DNA of 7,541 nt from Candidatus Omnitrophota bacterium (GCA_028718265.1 JAQUMG010000053.1:1-7541); one strand, 5' to 3'. Positions 1-5,946 are shown, counted from the first letter of the stretch. Numbers and translations: made by a program. Notes: generated from the letters alone by a model not told the origin.

Positions 1-294
1 TATGCGGCGGGTAAAGCCGAAATACTGCTCGGAAAAAAAGACGACAAAAGAATCGTCATAGACGAGGTATGCGGCTTGCTGCTGCTTTATCTTCTGATAC
101 CGGAGGGCATTGCATATCTTATAGCCGGCTTTATACTTTATAGAATTTTTGATATCTGGAAACCTTATCCGATAAAAAAAATAGAGAATATGGCGGGTTC
201 GGCGGGGATAATTATAGACGATATTATTGTCGCGTTATATTCTTTTGTAGTAATAACTTTATTTCTTATGATGCGCAGTATCAGCGGCCTGTAA
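1..294 (+). CDS. pgpA: Phosphatidylglycerophosphatase A, C-terminal part (5' end outside window)
   Basis: PgpA removes the phosphate from phosphatidylglycerophosphate to give phosphatidylglycerol at the inner membrane. The reading frame is open from base 1 and gives 97 residues before TAA at 292-294; the family is usually about 150-170 residues, so roughly the first third is missing. Visible family motifs are the acidic IVIDEVCG stretch (visible residues 18-25), FDIWKPYPI after a hydrophobic segment, and GIIIDDIIVALYS, the second conserved acidic motif, followed by a hydrophobic C-terminal helix. A TTG at 76 is not a plausible start because it would delete the first acidic motif. The last 14 bp overlap the 3' end of the convergent thpR. 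The acidic residues and KPYPI motif make the assignment secure; what lies upstream (often pgsA or similar in other genomes) is not visible. Confidence 0.9.
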   Translation, partial: YAAGKAEILLGKKDDKRIVIDEVCGLLLLYLLIPEGIAYLIAGFILYRIFDIWKPYPIKKIENMAGSAGIIIDDIIVALYSFVVITLFLMMRSISGL

Positions 295-853
295 AATTCT
301 CCTCTTTCAGAGCAGTGTAAACAGCCCCTCCTCTCGTGAGAGTGCTCTGGAAAAGCGTTATTTCGGATGCGGACATTCCGGCGGGCGTTACCTTTAACGA
401 AGCAAAAGCATTCTTAAGCGAATCCTTATCCTTCAGAAAATCTATTCTTCCCAACGTGAGATGCGGATGAAATTCCCGTTCCTCTTTTTCAATGTTAAGA
501 TGCGCTAATTTTTCTTCAATCAGATTTGCCAGCAACACGCTTTCCGTATTTCCCTCATCAATGCCTATCCATACGACTCGCGGCCGTTCGGGTTTCGGGA
601 ATGCTCCAGGCGAAGACAGCCGGATCCGGAAAGGTTTTGTCTTCGCGGCAATTTGGGTTAAGGCGGTTTTTACTTCTTCGACGGTATCCGGGCTTATATG
701 CCCCAGAAATTTAAGCGTTAAGTGGATGTTTTCGGGCCGTACCCACTTCACATCACCGACGCTTTTTTTAAGTTCGGCCTGTATCTCCGACAAAGCGTTT
801 TTTATCTCCTGCGACAGCTCTATGGCTATGAAGCAGCGTATTGTTTCGGGCAT
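281..853 (-). CDS. thpR: RNA 2',3'-cyclic phosphodiesterase (2'-5' RNA ligase family)
   Basis: This is a member of the 2H phosphoesterase superfamily, LigT/ThpR branch. Family enzymes hydrolyse RNA 2',3'-cyclic phosphates to 2'-phosphates and in vitro can join tRNA halves by a 2'-5' bond; the natural substrate is uncertain. The 190-residue protein has both catalytic HxTL motifs: HLTL at residues 44-47 (within NIHLTLKFLG) and HLTL at 131-134 (within FHPHLTLGRI). The N-terminal RCFIAIEL strand and the length are typical of the family. I chose the ATG at 853 (MPETIRCF) because AAGGAA lies 4 nt upstream; the longer frame starting at 874 would begin inside the upstream hairpin and add residues not seen in the family. 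It follows cinA in the same direction after 68 nt, so the two are probably cotranscribed, and it converges on pgpA with a 14-bp tail overlap. Confidence 0.92.
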   Translation of the reverse strand: MPETIRCFIAIELSQEIKNALSEIQAELKKSVGDVKWVRPENIHLTLKFLGHISPDTVEEVKTALTQIAAKTKPFRIRLSSPGAFPKPERPRVVWIGIDEGNTESVLLANLIEEKLAHLNIEKEEREFHPHLTLGRIDFLKDKDSLKNAFASLKVTPAGMSASEITLFQSTLTRGGAVYTALKEENFTGR

Positions 854-857
854 GTTA

Positions 858-863
858 TTCCTT
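858..863 (-). promoter_or_regulatory. Ribosome binding site of thpR
   Basis: On the minus strand the sequence AAGGAA is followed by TAAC and the ATG at 853. This decides the start against the upstream in-frame candidate at 874. The site begins only 3 nt after the long hairpin at 867-918, so the hairpin lies directly against the ribosome landing zone. Confidence 0.65.
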
Positions 864-866
864 AAT

Positions 867-918
867 GTCACCACGTCACCACGTCACCCGCTTACTGGTG
901 ACTTTGTGACTTGGTGAC
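867..918. repeat. Long imperfect inverted repeat made of 8-bp GTCACC units
   Basis: The left arm (867-888) is three GTCACC hexamers joined by AC dinucleotides. The right arm (897-918) is the complementary GGTGAC-type hexamer three times, joined by TT, with the middle copy changed to TGTGAC. The arms match at 19 of 22 positions around an 8-base loop (CGCTTACT). Each arm therefore also has an 8-bp direct periodicity. It fills most of the 68-nt gap between the cinA stop codon (922-924) and the thpR start, and no T-run follows on either strand, so it is not a standard intrinsic terminator. It may be a dispersed intergenic palindrome of the REP type, an RNA-processing or stability element in the cinA-thpR mRNA, or a protein binding site. 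The structure is directly visible; the role is not known. Confidence 0.85.
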
Positions 919-921
919 TAC

Positions 922-2169
922 TCAATATAACAGATATTTTCTCAACATATCAAGAGCAGTAGTTGATGCCTGTAACTTTATATCCGTTCGGTTTCCGAGG
1001 AACCGGCGCTCAACGCAGATAACTTTTCGGCGGCTTGCCAGTGCAATGTAGACAAGGCCTACAGGTTTTACCTTAGTGCCGCCTGCCGGGCCGGCTATGC
1101 CTGTGACTGAAAGCGCAAGCGCAGCGCCGGATTTCTTTAACATGCCCCTAGCCATGGCAGTACCTACGGGGCGGCTGACCGCGCCGTATTTTTTTATTAA
1201 GCCGGCAGGAACGCCCAATTCTTTAACTTTTGATTCGTTGCTGTAAGTTATTACGCCGGCTTCAAAGTATCTTGAGCTTCCCGGTATATTTGTAATGCGG
1301 TTTGAAATAAGCCCGCCCGTGCAGGATTCGGCTACGGCTAAAGCCGCGCGCTTCTTCAGAAGCATCCCGCCGACTATAGACTCAAGAGTGTCGCCGTCAA
1401 ACCCATAAACGATGTTGCCCAATCGTCCGACTATTTTCTTTTCTACCTTTTTTATTTTGGCTAGCGCCGATTTCTTATTCCCGGATTTTGCAGTGATCTT
1501 AATATCGACTTCACCCAGACTCGCGTATATTCCGACCATTACATCGCCGCTCATTTCAAGGAACGACTCAATCTTTTTGTTTACCATTGCTTCCGGCAAG
1601 CCCGTCGTCCGTATAGTTCTGGTAAAGATAACGGTACCGGTCCCGTACTTTTTCCTTAAATAGGGAATAACCGCATCCTCAAATAAAGGAATCAGTTCAC
1701 GGGGAGGGCCGGGGAGGGCTATTATGGATTTATTGCCGACTTCGATTATGGATGCTGGCGCTGTTCCGTTAGGATTTTTTATCGCTACGGCGCCTTCGGG
1801 TATATATGCCTGACGCTTATTATAGCCGAGCATGTCAAGGCGTCTTTTTTTGAAACGTTCTTCCATATTTTTCAATATGGCCTTATCGAGGCGCAGCGGG
1901 CGGGAAAGGGTTTTGGCTATTGTCGCGATGGTTATATCATCGACAGTCGGGCCGAGGCCCCCGCTCGTTATCACAATATCGGATCTTCTCAACGCGCCGC
2001 GTAAGGCATCGGAAAGCCGGGCGGGGTTATCGCCCACAACGGATTGATGGAAAAGATTTATTCCTTCGCTTGCGAGTTTGCGGGCCAGATAAGAAGCGTT
2101 GGTGTTTATTATATGACCCAACAGCAGTTCACTTCCGACCGATATTATTTCCGCACTTAGATTGCCCAT
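922..2169 (-). CDS. cinA: CinA-family protein: molybdopterin-binding-like domain plus NMN amidohydrolase domain
   Basis: Full-length CinA of 415 residues, normal for the family. The N-terminal domain (about residues 1-170) resembles the MogA/MoeA molybdopterin-binding fold: GSELLLG at 12-18, then NTN, GDN, and SGGLGPTVDD at 69-78, with PGPP at 153-156. In family members this part acts as an ADP-ribose/COG1058-type pyrophosphatase. The C-terminal domain (about 260-415) is the PncC/CinA nicotinamide-nucleotide amidase, which converts NMN to nicotinate mononucleotide in pyridine nucleotide salvage; it shows AESCTGG at 280-286 and VTGIAGP at 355-361. The start is ATG 2169 (MGNLSAEI), with AAAGG 9 nt upstream. 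A longer TTG start at 2220 is unlikely because it lies in the predicted -35 box. cinA heads a leftward unit with thpR and is divergent from recA. In some Gram-positive bacteria cinA is competence-induced and lies next to recA, but no competence signal is visible here. Confidence 0.94.
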   Translation of the reverse strand: MGNLSAEIISVGSELLLGHIINTNASYLARKLASEGINLFHQSVVGDNPARLSDALRGALRRSDIVITSGGLGPTVDDITIATIAKTLSRPLRLDKAILKNMEERFKKRRLDMLGYNKRQAYIPEGAVAIKNPNGTAPASIIEVGNKSIIALPGPPRELIPLFEDAVIPYLRKKYGTGTVIFTRTIRTTGLPEAMVNKKIESFLEMSGDVMVGIYASLGEVDIKITAKSGNKKSALAKIKKVEKKIVGRLGNIVYGFDGDTLESIVGGMLLKKRAALAVAESCTGGLISNRITNIPGSSRYFEAGVITYSNESKVKELGVPAGLIKKYGAVSRPVGTAMARGMLKKSGAALALSVTGIAGPAGGTKVKPVGLVYIALASRRKVICVERRFLGNRTDIKLQASTTALDMLRKYLLY

Positions 2170-2178
2170 ACACTTATA

Positions 2179-2183
2179 CCTTT
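2179..2183 (-). promoter_or_regulatory. Ribosome binding site of cinA
   Basis: On the minus strand AAAGG lies 9 nt upstream of the ATG at 2169. It supports the MGNLSAEI start over the upstream TTG. Confidence 0.5.
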
Positions 2184-2191
2184 TGTATCTA

Positions 2192-2220
2192 ATTATATAA
2201 TAAGATGTTACAAGAAACAA
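2192..2220 (-). promoter_or_regulatory. Predicted sigma70-type promoter for cinA-thpR
   Basis: Read on the minus strand there is a perfect TATAAT -10 box (+ strand 2192-2197), a 17-bp spacer, and TTGTTT as a -35 box (+ strand 2215-2220), which matches only three of six consensus positions. Transcription would begin near 2185, giving a leader of about 16 nt that still contains the AAAGG site. The surrounding DNA is AT-rich. Other -10-like stretches (TATATATA at 2252-2259) are nearby, so the exact start could differ. Confidence 0.55.
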
Positions 2221-2228
2221 GATTTTTT

Positions 2229-2246
2229 GAAAGAAATTTCGCTTTC
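2229..2246. promoter_or_regulatory. Possible operator: GAAAG-N8-CTTTC dyad between cinA and recA
   Basis: The arms GAAAG (2229-2233) and CTTTC (2242-2246) are exact complements separated by 8 bp, and an 8-bp perfect palindrome GAAATTTC (2233-2240) overlaps the centre. The spacing resembles that of LexA-type operators, but the sequence matches neither the enterobacterial CTGT-N8-ACAG nor the Gram-positive GAAC-N4-GTTC box. It sits between the two divergent promoters, about 48 bp upstream of the recA -35 box. In AT-rich DNA such a short dyad can arise by chance. Confidence 0.2.
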
Positions 2247-2293
2247 GAGCGTATATATATGTAGAAAGGAGGAGATTTCCCGTAAATATTTAC

Positions 2294-2322
2294 TTTACAA
2301 AATATGCCGCAGAAGGTATAAT
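2294..2322 (+). promoter_or_regulatory. Predicted strong sigma70-type promoter for recA
   Basis: TTTACA (2294-2299, five of six matches to TTGACA) and a perfect TATAAT (2317-2322) are separated by exactly 17 bp. Transcription would begin about 7 bp further on, near 2329-2330, giving a leader of only about 18 nt before the recA ATG. No recognised LexA box overlaps it, so SOS control of recA is not evident from the sequence. Confidence 0.75.
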
Positions 2323-2338
2323 GAAACTCTAAAATAAC

Positions 2339-2343
2339 GGAGG
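2339..2343 (+). promoter_or_regulatory. Ribosome binding site of recA
   Basis: GGAGG lies 4 nt before the ATG at 2348. The match to the 16S tail is strong but the spacing is rather short. With the predicted promoter it leaves almost no room for leader structure. Confidence 0.7.
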
Positions 2344-2347
2344 AAAC

Positions 2348-3379
2348 ATGACTAAAGTTGTTAAGGAAGAACACGAAAAAAAGACAGAGAAAAGCGAAAA
2401 AAGCGACAAGGCAAAAGCGCTTGATCTGGCCATAGATCAGATAGAAAAGCAGTTCGGAAAGGGTGCCATAATGAAATTAGGCGCTGATTACCATGTTAAT
2501 ATACCTGCTTTGTCTACAGGCTCGCTGGCGCTTGACGCGGCGTTAGGCGTAGGCGGCGTGCCGAGGGGCAGGGTAATCGAAATATTCGGCCCGGAATCCA
2601 GCGGCAAGACTACCCTCACGTTGTCAATAATAGCACAGGCACAGAAAGCCGGCGGTCAGGCAGCTTTTATAGACGCAGAGCACGCATTTGATTCTACGTA
2701 TGCCAAGAAGATCGGCGTAAATCTGGACGATCTTTTGATCTCACAGCCGGATAACGGCGAACAGGCTCTGGATATAGCCGAGACACTTGTCAGAAGTAAT
2801 GCGATCGACGTTATAGCCATTGACTCGGTGGCGGCATTAACTCCGCGCGCCGAAATCGAAGGAGAAATGGGCGAATCGCACATGGGGCTTCAGGCTCGCC
2901 TTATGAGCCAGGCACTCAGGAAGCTTACGGGAGTTATCAGTAAATCCAAGACCTGCGTAATTTTCATAAACCAGATAAGAGAAAAAATAGGCGTCATGTT
3001 CGGAAATCCCGAGACGACGACCGGCGGCCGCGCATTGAAATTTTACGCTTCAATAAGGATAGATTTAAGAAGAATAGCCTCTCTCAAGAAGGGCGAAGAG
3101 GCAGTCGGTAACCGCGTTCGCGCAAGCGTTGTGAAAAATAAAGTTGCCCCTCCGTTCAGAAAAGCCGAGTTTGACATAATGTATGACGAGGGTATATCGC
3201 GCGCGAGCGGCGTACTTGACATGGCAGAGACGATGGAAATTATCAAAAAGACGGGCACATGGATGTCTTATGGCGACGAAAAGATAGGCCAGGGTAAAGA
3301 AAATGCCAGGATGTACCTGAGGGAAAACCCCCAGTTACTGGAAAAAATCGAAAAAGAAGTAAAAGATAGAATTAAATAA
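2348..3379 (+). CDS. recA: RecA recombinase
   Basis: DNA-dependent ATPase that forms filaments on single-stranded DNA, carries out strand exchange and, in many bacteria, triggers LexA self-cleavage. The 343-residue protein has the Walker A motif GPESSGKTT (81-89, Lys87), the catalytic Glu111 in IDAEHAF, the Walker B strand [10 protein letters not shown] (155-164), the conserved [15 protein letters not shown] leading into loop L2 (about 210-226), and a C-terminal domain ending in [15 protein letters not shown]. No intein is present. Compared with E. coli RecA, recalled from memory, there is an N-terminal extension of about 14 mostly Lys/Glu/Ser residues before the conserved QIEKQFGKG, and the acidic C-terminal tail is absent. 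The gene heads a rightward cluster; htrA follows after 15 nt. Confidence 0.98.
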   Translation: MTKVVKEEHEKKTEKSEKSDKAKALDLAIDQIEKQFGKGAIMKLGADYHVNIPALSTGSLALDAALGVGGVPRGRVIEIFGPESSGKTTLTLSIIAQAQKAGGQAAFIDAEHAFDSTYAKKIGVNLDDLLISQPDNGEQALDIAETLVRSNAIDVIAIDSVAALTPRAEIEGEMGESHMGLQARLMSQALRKLTGVISKSKTCVIFINQIREKIGVMFGNPETTTGGRALKFYASIRIDLRRIASLKKGEEAVGNRVRASVVKNKVAPPFRKAEFDIMYDEGISRASGVLDMAETMEIIKKTGTWMSYGDEKIGQGKENARMYLRENPQLLEKIEKEVKDRIK

Positions 3380-3380
3380 A

Positions 3381-3385
3381 GGGAG
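3381..3385 (+). promoter_or_regulatory. Ribosome binding site deciding the htrA start
   Basis: GGGAG directly after the recA stop is 9 nt before the ATG at 3395 but touches the alternative ATG at 3386. It therefore favours the shorter protein beginning MFNWVKQH. Confidence 0.6.
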
Positions 3386-3394
3386 ATGGTAAAT

Positions 3395-4954
3395 ATGTTT
3401 AACTGGGTAAAACAACACAAGATCAGTTCACTGGCGTTGATGCTTGTTATCGGTGTTATTATTGGGTTAGGCATAGCGGCGAGATTTAACCTGCCTTCCA
3501 GGTCGAATGCAGCATCACCCGAAGAAAAATCAATTAAGACAATAGCCGTTACAGGCGAAATTGACATACAAAATGCATTTATACGCGTTGCGGATGAAGT
3601 GGGTCCGGCAGTTGTCAGCATTGTAACGGAGACGACCCAGAAAGTTCCCGGGCAGCGTTTTTATTTTGGTCCGCCTAAAGAATTCTTAGGTCCCAATGCC
3701 GATAATGAACAGTTTAATAAATTCTTCAAAGACTTCTTCGGCGATATGCCGGAACGCGAGTTTAAACAGCAGGGCCTTGGATCCGGCGTAATAATAGACA
3801 AAGAAGGATATATAATTACGAATGATCATGTAGTCGGAGCTGCGACCAAGATAACGGCGATATTGCCGGATGGCAGGAGATTTAACGGCGAGATTAAAGG
3901 TTCGGACCCCAGAAGCGATCTGGCAGTGATAAAAATAAACGCCAAGGATTTACCGGTAGCGAAACTCGGCGATTCCGATAGTCTTAAAACGGGCCAATGG
4001 GTAGTTGCCATAGGCAATCCGTTCGGCATTGCCGTAAATAATCCTAAGCCTACCGTAACAGTGGGCGTTATCAGCGCCTTGCACCGTTCACTTCCGCTAG
4101 GCGGTGTTCAGGGCAGGAATTATATCGATCTTATTCAGACAGACGCGGCAATAAATCCGGGGAATAGCGGCGGCCCGCTTTGCGATCTGGACGGAAATAT
4201 AATAGGGCTGAACGTGGCGATATATTCGACGACCGGAGGCTATCAGGGCATCGGTTTTGCAGTTCCCGTGGATACGCTAAAGAATGTCCTTGGCGACCTT
4301 ATCGAGGGAAGAAAAGTCTTATACGGCTGGCTTGGAGTTACCGTTCAGGAAATATCCCAGGAAATGGCGGAATATTTTAAGATAACCGACAGAAAAGGCG
4401 TAATAGTAGTCGATGCGGTAAAAGACGGCCCCGCCGACAAAAGCGGTATAAAATCCGAAGATATAATAAGGACATTTAACGGAAAAGAAATTGACAGCGT
4501 CCAGACCCTTTTAAAGTTTGTCGGCGAAGCCAAGGTTAATCAAAAAGCCCAAATCGGCATATTAAGGGACGGGAAAGAGGCGACCGTAAATCTCGTTATA
4601 GGCGAAAGGCCGGCAGAAGAAGTGCTTGCAAAAGGAGAGACGGGCAAGACGGAAACCGGCGAAGCCCTCACAGGCACCAACTGGAGAGGTCTGACCGTGA
4701 CGGACATTACAGATGAGATTTCGCAGCGATATAATATAGAGAAACAAGAAGGAGTGCTGATTACGGCGGTCGAGGAAAATAGTCCGGCGTCTGATGCGGG
4801 CCTGATGGCGGGCCTGGTAATTAAAGAGATCAATAAAACCGCGATGAAGAACGTAGCCGAATATAATAAAATTGTACAAAACGCAAAAGGAAATGTTTTA
4901 GTCAGGACAAATAAAGGATTTGTGATATTAAAAGAACCGGAGAAGAAGGAATAG
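3395..4954 (+). CDS. htrA: HtrA/Do-family membrane-anchored serine protease with two PDZ domains
   Basis: Predicted envelope quality-control protease of the DegP/DegQ type, which degrades or chaperones misfolded extracytoplasmic proteins, usually as trimers or larger cages. The 519-residue protein (starting at ATG 3395) has an N-terminal hydrophobic segment at about 10-31 that may be an uncleaved anchor or a signal peptide. The trypsin-like domain has the full triad: His145 in TNDHVV, Asp175 in SDLAVIK and Ser258 in NPGNSGGPL. An aromatic and charged stretch (about 85-125, with FNKFFKDFFGD) corresponds to the LA-loop region of Do proteases. PDZ1 begins at YGWLGV (about 310-405); after a Gly/Thr/Glu-rich linker, PDZ2 covers about 430-512. 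Two PDZ domains point to DegP/DegQ rather than DegS. The gene starts 15 nt after recA and is followed after 34 nt by the HAMP gene, so cotranscription with recA is likely. The choice between degP, degQ and mucD names cannot be made from sequence alone. Confidence 0.95.
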   Translation: MFNWVKQHKISSLALMLVIGVIIGLGIAARFNLPSRSNAASPEEKSIKTIAVTGEIDIQNAFIRVADEVGPAVVSIVTETTQKVPGQRFYFGPPKEFLGPNADNEQFNKFFKDFFGDMPEREFKQQGLGSGVIIDKEGYIITNDHVVGAATKITAILPDGRRFNGEIKGSDPRSDLAVIKINAKDLPVAKLGDSDSLKTGQWVVAIGNPFGIAVNNPKPTVTVGVISALHRSLPLGGVQGRNYIDLIQTDAAINPGNSGGPLCDLDGNIIGLNVAIYSTTGGYQGIGFAVPVDTLKNVLGDLIEGRKVLYGWLGVTVQEISQEMAEYFKITDRKGVIVVDAVKDGPADKSGIKSEDIIRTFNGKEIDSVQTLLKFVGEAKVNQKAQIGILRDGKEATVNLVIGERPAEEVLAKGETGKTETGEALTGTNWRGLTVTDITDEISQRYNIEKQEGVLITAVEENSPASDAGLMAGLVIKEINKTAMKNVAEYNKIVQNAKGNVLVRTNKGFVILKEPEKKE

Positions 4955-4976
4955 ACAGCGCAAATATCCAAACAGA

Positions 4977-4981
4977 GGAGG
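4977..4981 (+). promoter_or_regulatory. Ribosome binding site for the HAMP protein gene
   Basis: GGAGG with a 7-nt spacer to GTG 4989 is near ideal and supports the GTG start over the ATG three codons later (4998). Confidence 0.7.
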
Positions 4982-4988
4982 TATCAAC

Positions 4989-5435
4989 GTGGCGAAAATG
5001 AAAAACAGACGCAGGTTATATCTCGTTAACAAAAGTCTTCAGCTGGAATTCGTGCGGCTATTGATTACACAGGCTGCCGTACCGATTGTCATACTCGGCG
5101 GGTCGCTTTACTGGGTTAACAAGATGTATCTTACGCGGTTGCAGGCTATTGTCGGTGCCTCAGTTATGTCCGATGCGGAAATACAGGGTATACTGAACTT
5201 TTCGATAATATCGATGCTTACCATGTTGGTAATATCGGCGTTATTGCTGGCTTTCCTCGGCATACGGTTCTCGCATGAGATAGCAGGTCCTCTGTACAAG
5301 CTCTCAGGCAGCATGGATAAGCTGGCACACGGCGAGAAAGTCGAACTGATACATTTCAGAAAGACCGATATACTGAACGGCATCGGCGATAAGTTTAACG
5401 CTATCGTCAAGAGGTTTGATCAAGTCAAGCAATGA
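4989..5435 (+). CDS. Small two-helix membrane protein with a HAMP domain and no output domain
   Basis: A 148-residue protein of unknown specific function. A basic N-terminus (KNRRRLYLVNKSLQLEF) leads into a first membrane helix at about 21-41. An extracytoplasmic loop of only about 28 residues follows, then a second helix at about 70-92, and then a HAMP-like segment at about 93-145 that opens with RFSHEIAGPLYKL and continues through the connector and HFRKTDILNGIGDKFNAIVKRF. HAMP domains normally pass signals from transmembrane helices to a kinase, cyclase or methyl-accepting module, but here the protein ends directly after HAMP. The start is GTG with a well-placed GGAGG. The gene lies between htrA and recX and overlaps recX by 4 nt (ATGA). 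It may be an adaptor for another sensor or a membrane-stress partner of the HtrA protease; this is inference. The HAMP assignment rests on motif recognition, with good but not complete confidence. Confidence 0.85.
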   Translation: MAKMKNRRRLYLVNKSLQLEFVRLLITQAAVPIVILGGSLYWVNKMYLTRLQAIVGASVMSDAEIQGILNFSIISMLTMLVISALLLAFLGIRFSHEIAGPLYKLSGSMDKLAHGEKVELIHFRKTDILNGIGDKFNAIVKRFDQVKQ

Positions 5436-5905
5436 AGAAAAGCGCCGATGATTTCGCGAAAGCAAAAGAATATGCGTACAGGCTGCTGAAATACAGAGAG
5501 CGCAGCACAAAAGAAATCGAGCGCAGGTTAAAAGAGAAACATTTTTCCGGGAATATTTGCGATAAAGTAATAGCCGAATTGAAAGAGCTCGGCTATCTTG
5601 ACGATAACCGCTTCGCAAATATGGTGGCGGATAGTATAATCAAATTCAAGCCGGGCGGCCTGGCGCTTGTGCGTTCGGCGCTTTACGCTAAGGGCGTACC
5701 CGCGAAGATAATAGATTCGGTAATCAGCGATGTTAAAGACGGTTATGATGAATATGAAGCCGCTTACGCGTTAGCATCAAGGAGGGTCAGGCGGTTTAAA
5801 GATATCGAACCGGAGAGGGCCAAACATAGGATATATAATTTACTCTTGAGACGAAGATTTAAACAAGAGACGATATTAGAAGTATTAAACCAGATTTTTA
5901 AATAA
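5432..5905 (+). CDS. recX: RecX, modulator of RecA
   Basis: RecX binds RecA filaments and usually inhibits or limits their extension and ATPase activity. The 157-residue protein is close to family length (E. coli about 166). It consists of helical three-helix repeats: YAYRLLKYRERSTKEIERRL (16-33 region), the conserved turn ELGYLDDNRFA (52-62), a second repeat with GGLALVRSALYAKGVP (75-90), and a third with LASRRV and RIYNLLLRRRF ending in VLNQIFK. The start ATG 5432 overlaps the HAMP gene stop as ATGA and no good Shine-Dalgarno precedes it, so translation is probably coupled to the HAMP gene. It is separated from recA by the two envelope genes rather than being adjacent, but is still in the same orientation and presumably the same transcript. 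A hairpin and alaS follow. Confidence 0.92.
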   Translation: MKKSADDFAKAKEYAYRLLKYRERSTKEIERRLKEKHFSGNICDKVIAELKELGYLDDNRFANMVADSIIKFKPGGLALVRSALYAKGVPAKIIDSVISDVKDGYDEYEAAYALASRRVRRFKDIEPERAKHRIYNLLLRRRFKQETILEVLNQIFK

Positions 5906-5906
5906 A

Positions 5907-5932
5907 CCCCGCTCCCGTACTGAGAGGCGGGG
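5907..5932. other. GC-rich stem-loop between recX and alaS
   Basis: CCCCGC (5907-5912) pairs with GCGGGG (5927-5932) around a 14-base loop, and the stem can extend by a TC/GA step if one G is bulged. On the plus strand it is followed by AAAAGACC, not by Ts, so it is not a convincing terminator for recX. On the minus strand the tail is TTTATTT, which could stop antisense transcription. The 3' arm contains the only G-rich stretch upstream of alaS, so folding could affect alaS translation. Its function is unproven. Confidence 0.6.
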
Positions 5933-5946
5933 AAAAGACCCTGCAT

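Noticed and set aside
308..349. Nested stem-loop (CAGAGCA with TGCTCTG, enclosing CTCT/AGAG) near the pgpA end, as a possible terminator
   Set aside because: It is inside the thpR coding sequence and no T-run follows on either strand; the pairing may be a coincidence of codons.
492..917. Open frame of 141 codons on the plus strand
   Set aside because: It lies opposite thpR, has no recognisable motif or good ribosome site, and runs into the intergenic hairpin; thpR has both HxTL motifs, so this is an antisense shadow.
867..918. CRISPR-like array or intrinsic terminator
   Set aside because: Units are 8 bp with 2-bp joins and no spacers, so not CRISPR; there is no T-tract on either side, so not a standard terminator.
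2170..2220. Longer cinA starting at TTG 2220
   Set aside because: The added 17 residues (MFLVTSYYI and onward) are not family-like, the TTG overlaps the predicted -35 box, and ATG 2169 has a Shine-Dalgarno.
2189..2374. Minus-strand open frame of 61 codons covering the recA promoter region
   Set aside because: It begins inside recA, covers both promoters and has no motif; the intergenic region is better explained as regulatory DNA.
2348..3379. Intein or frameshift in recA
   Set aside because: All conserved blocks from QIEKQFGKG to the C-terminal domain follow without interruption.
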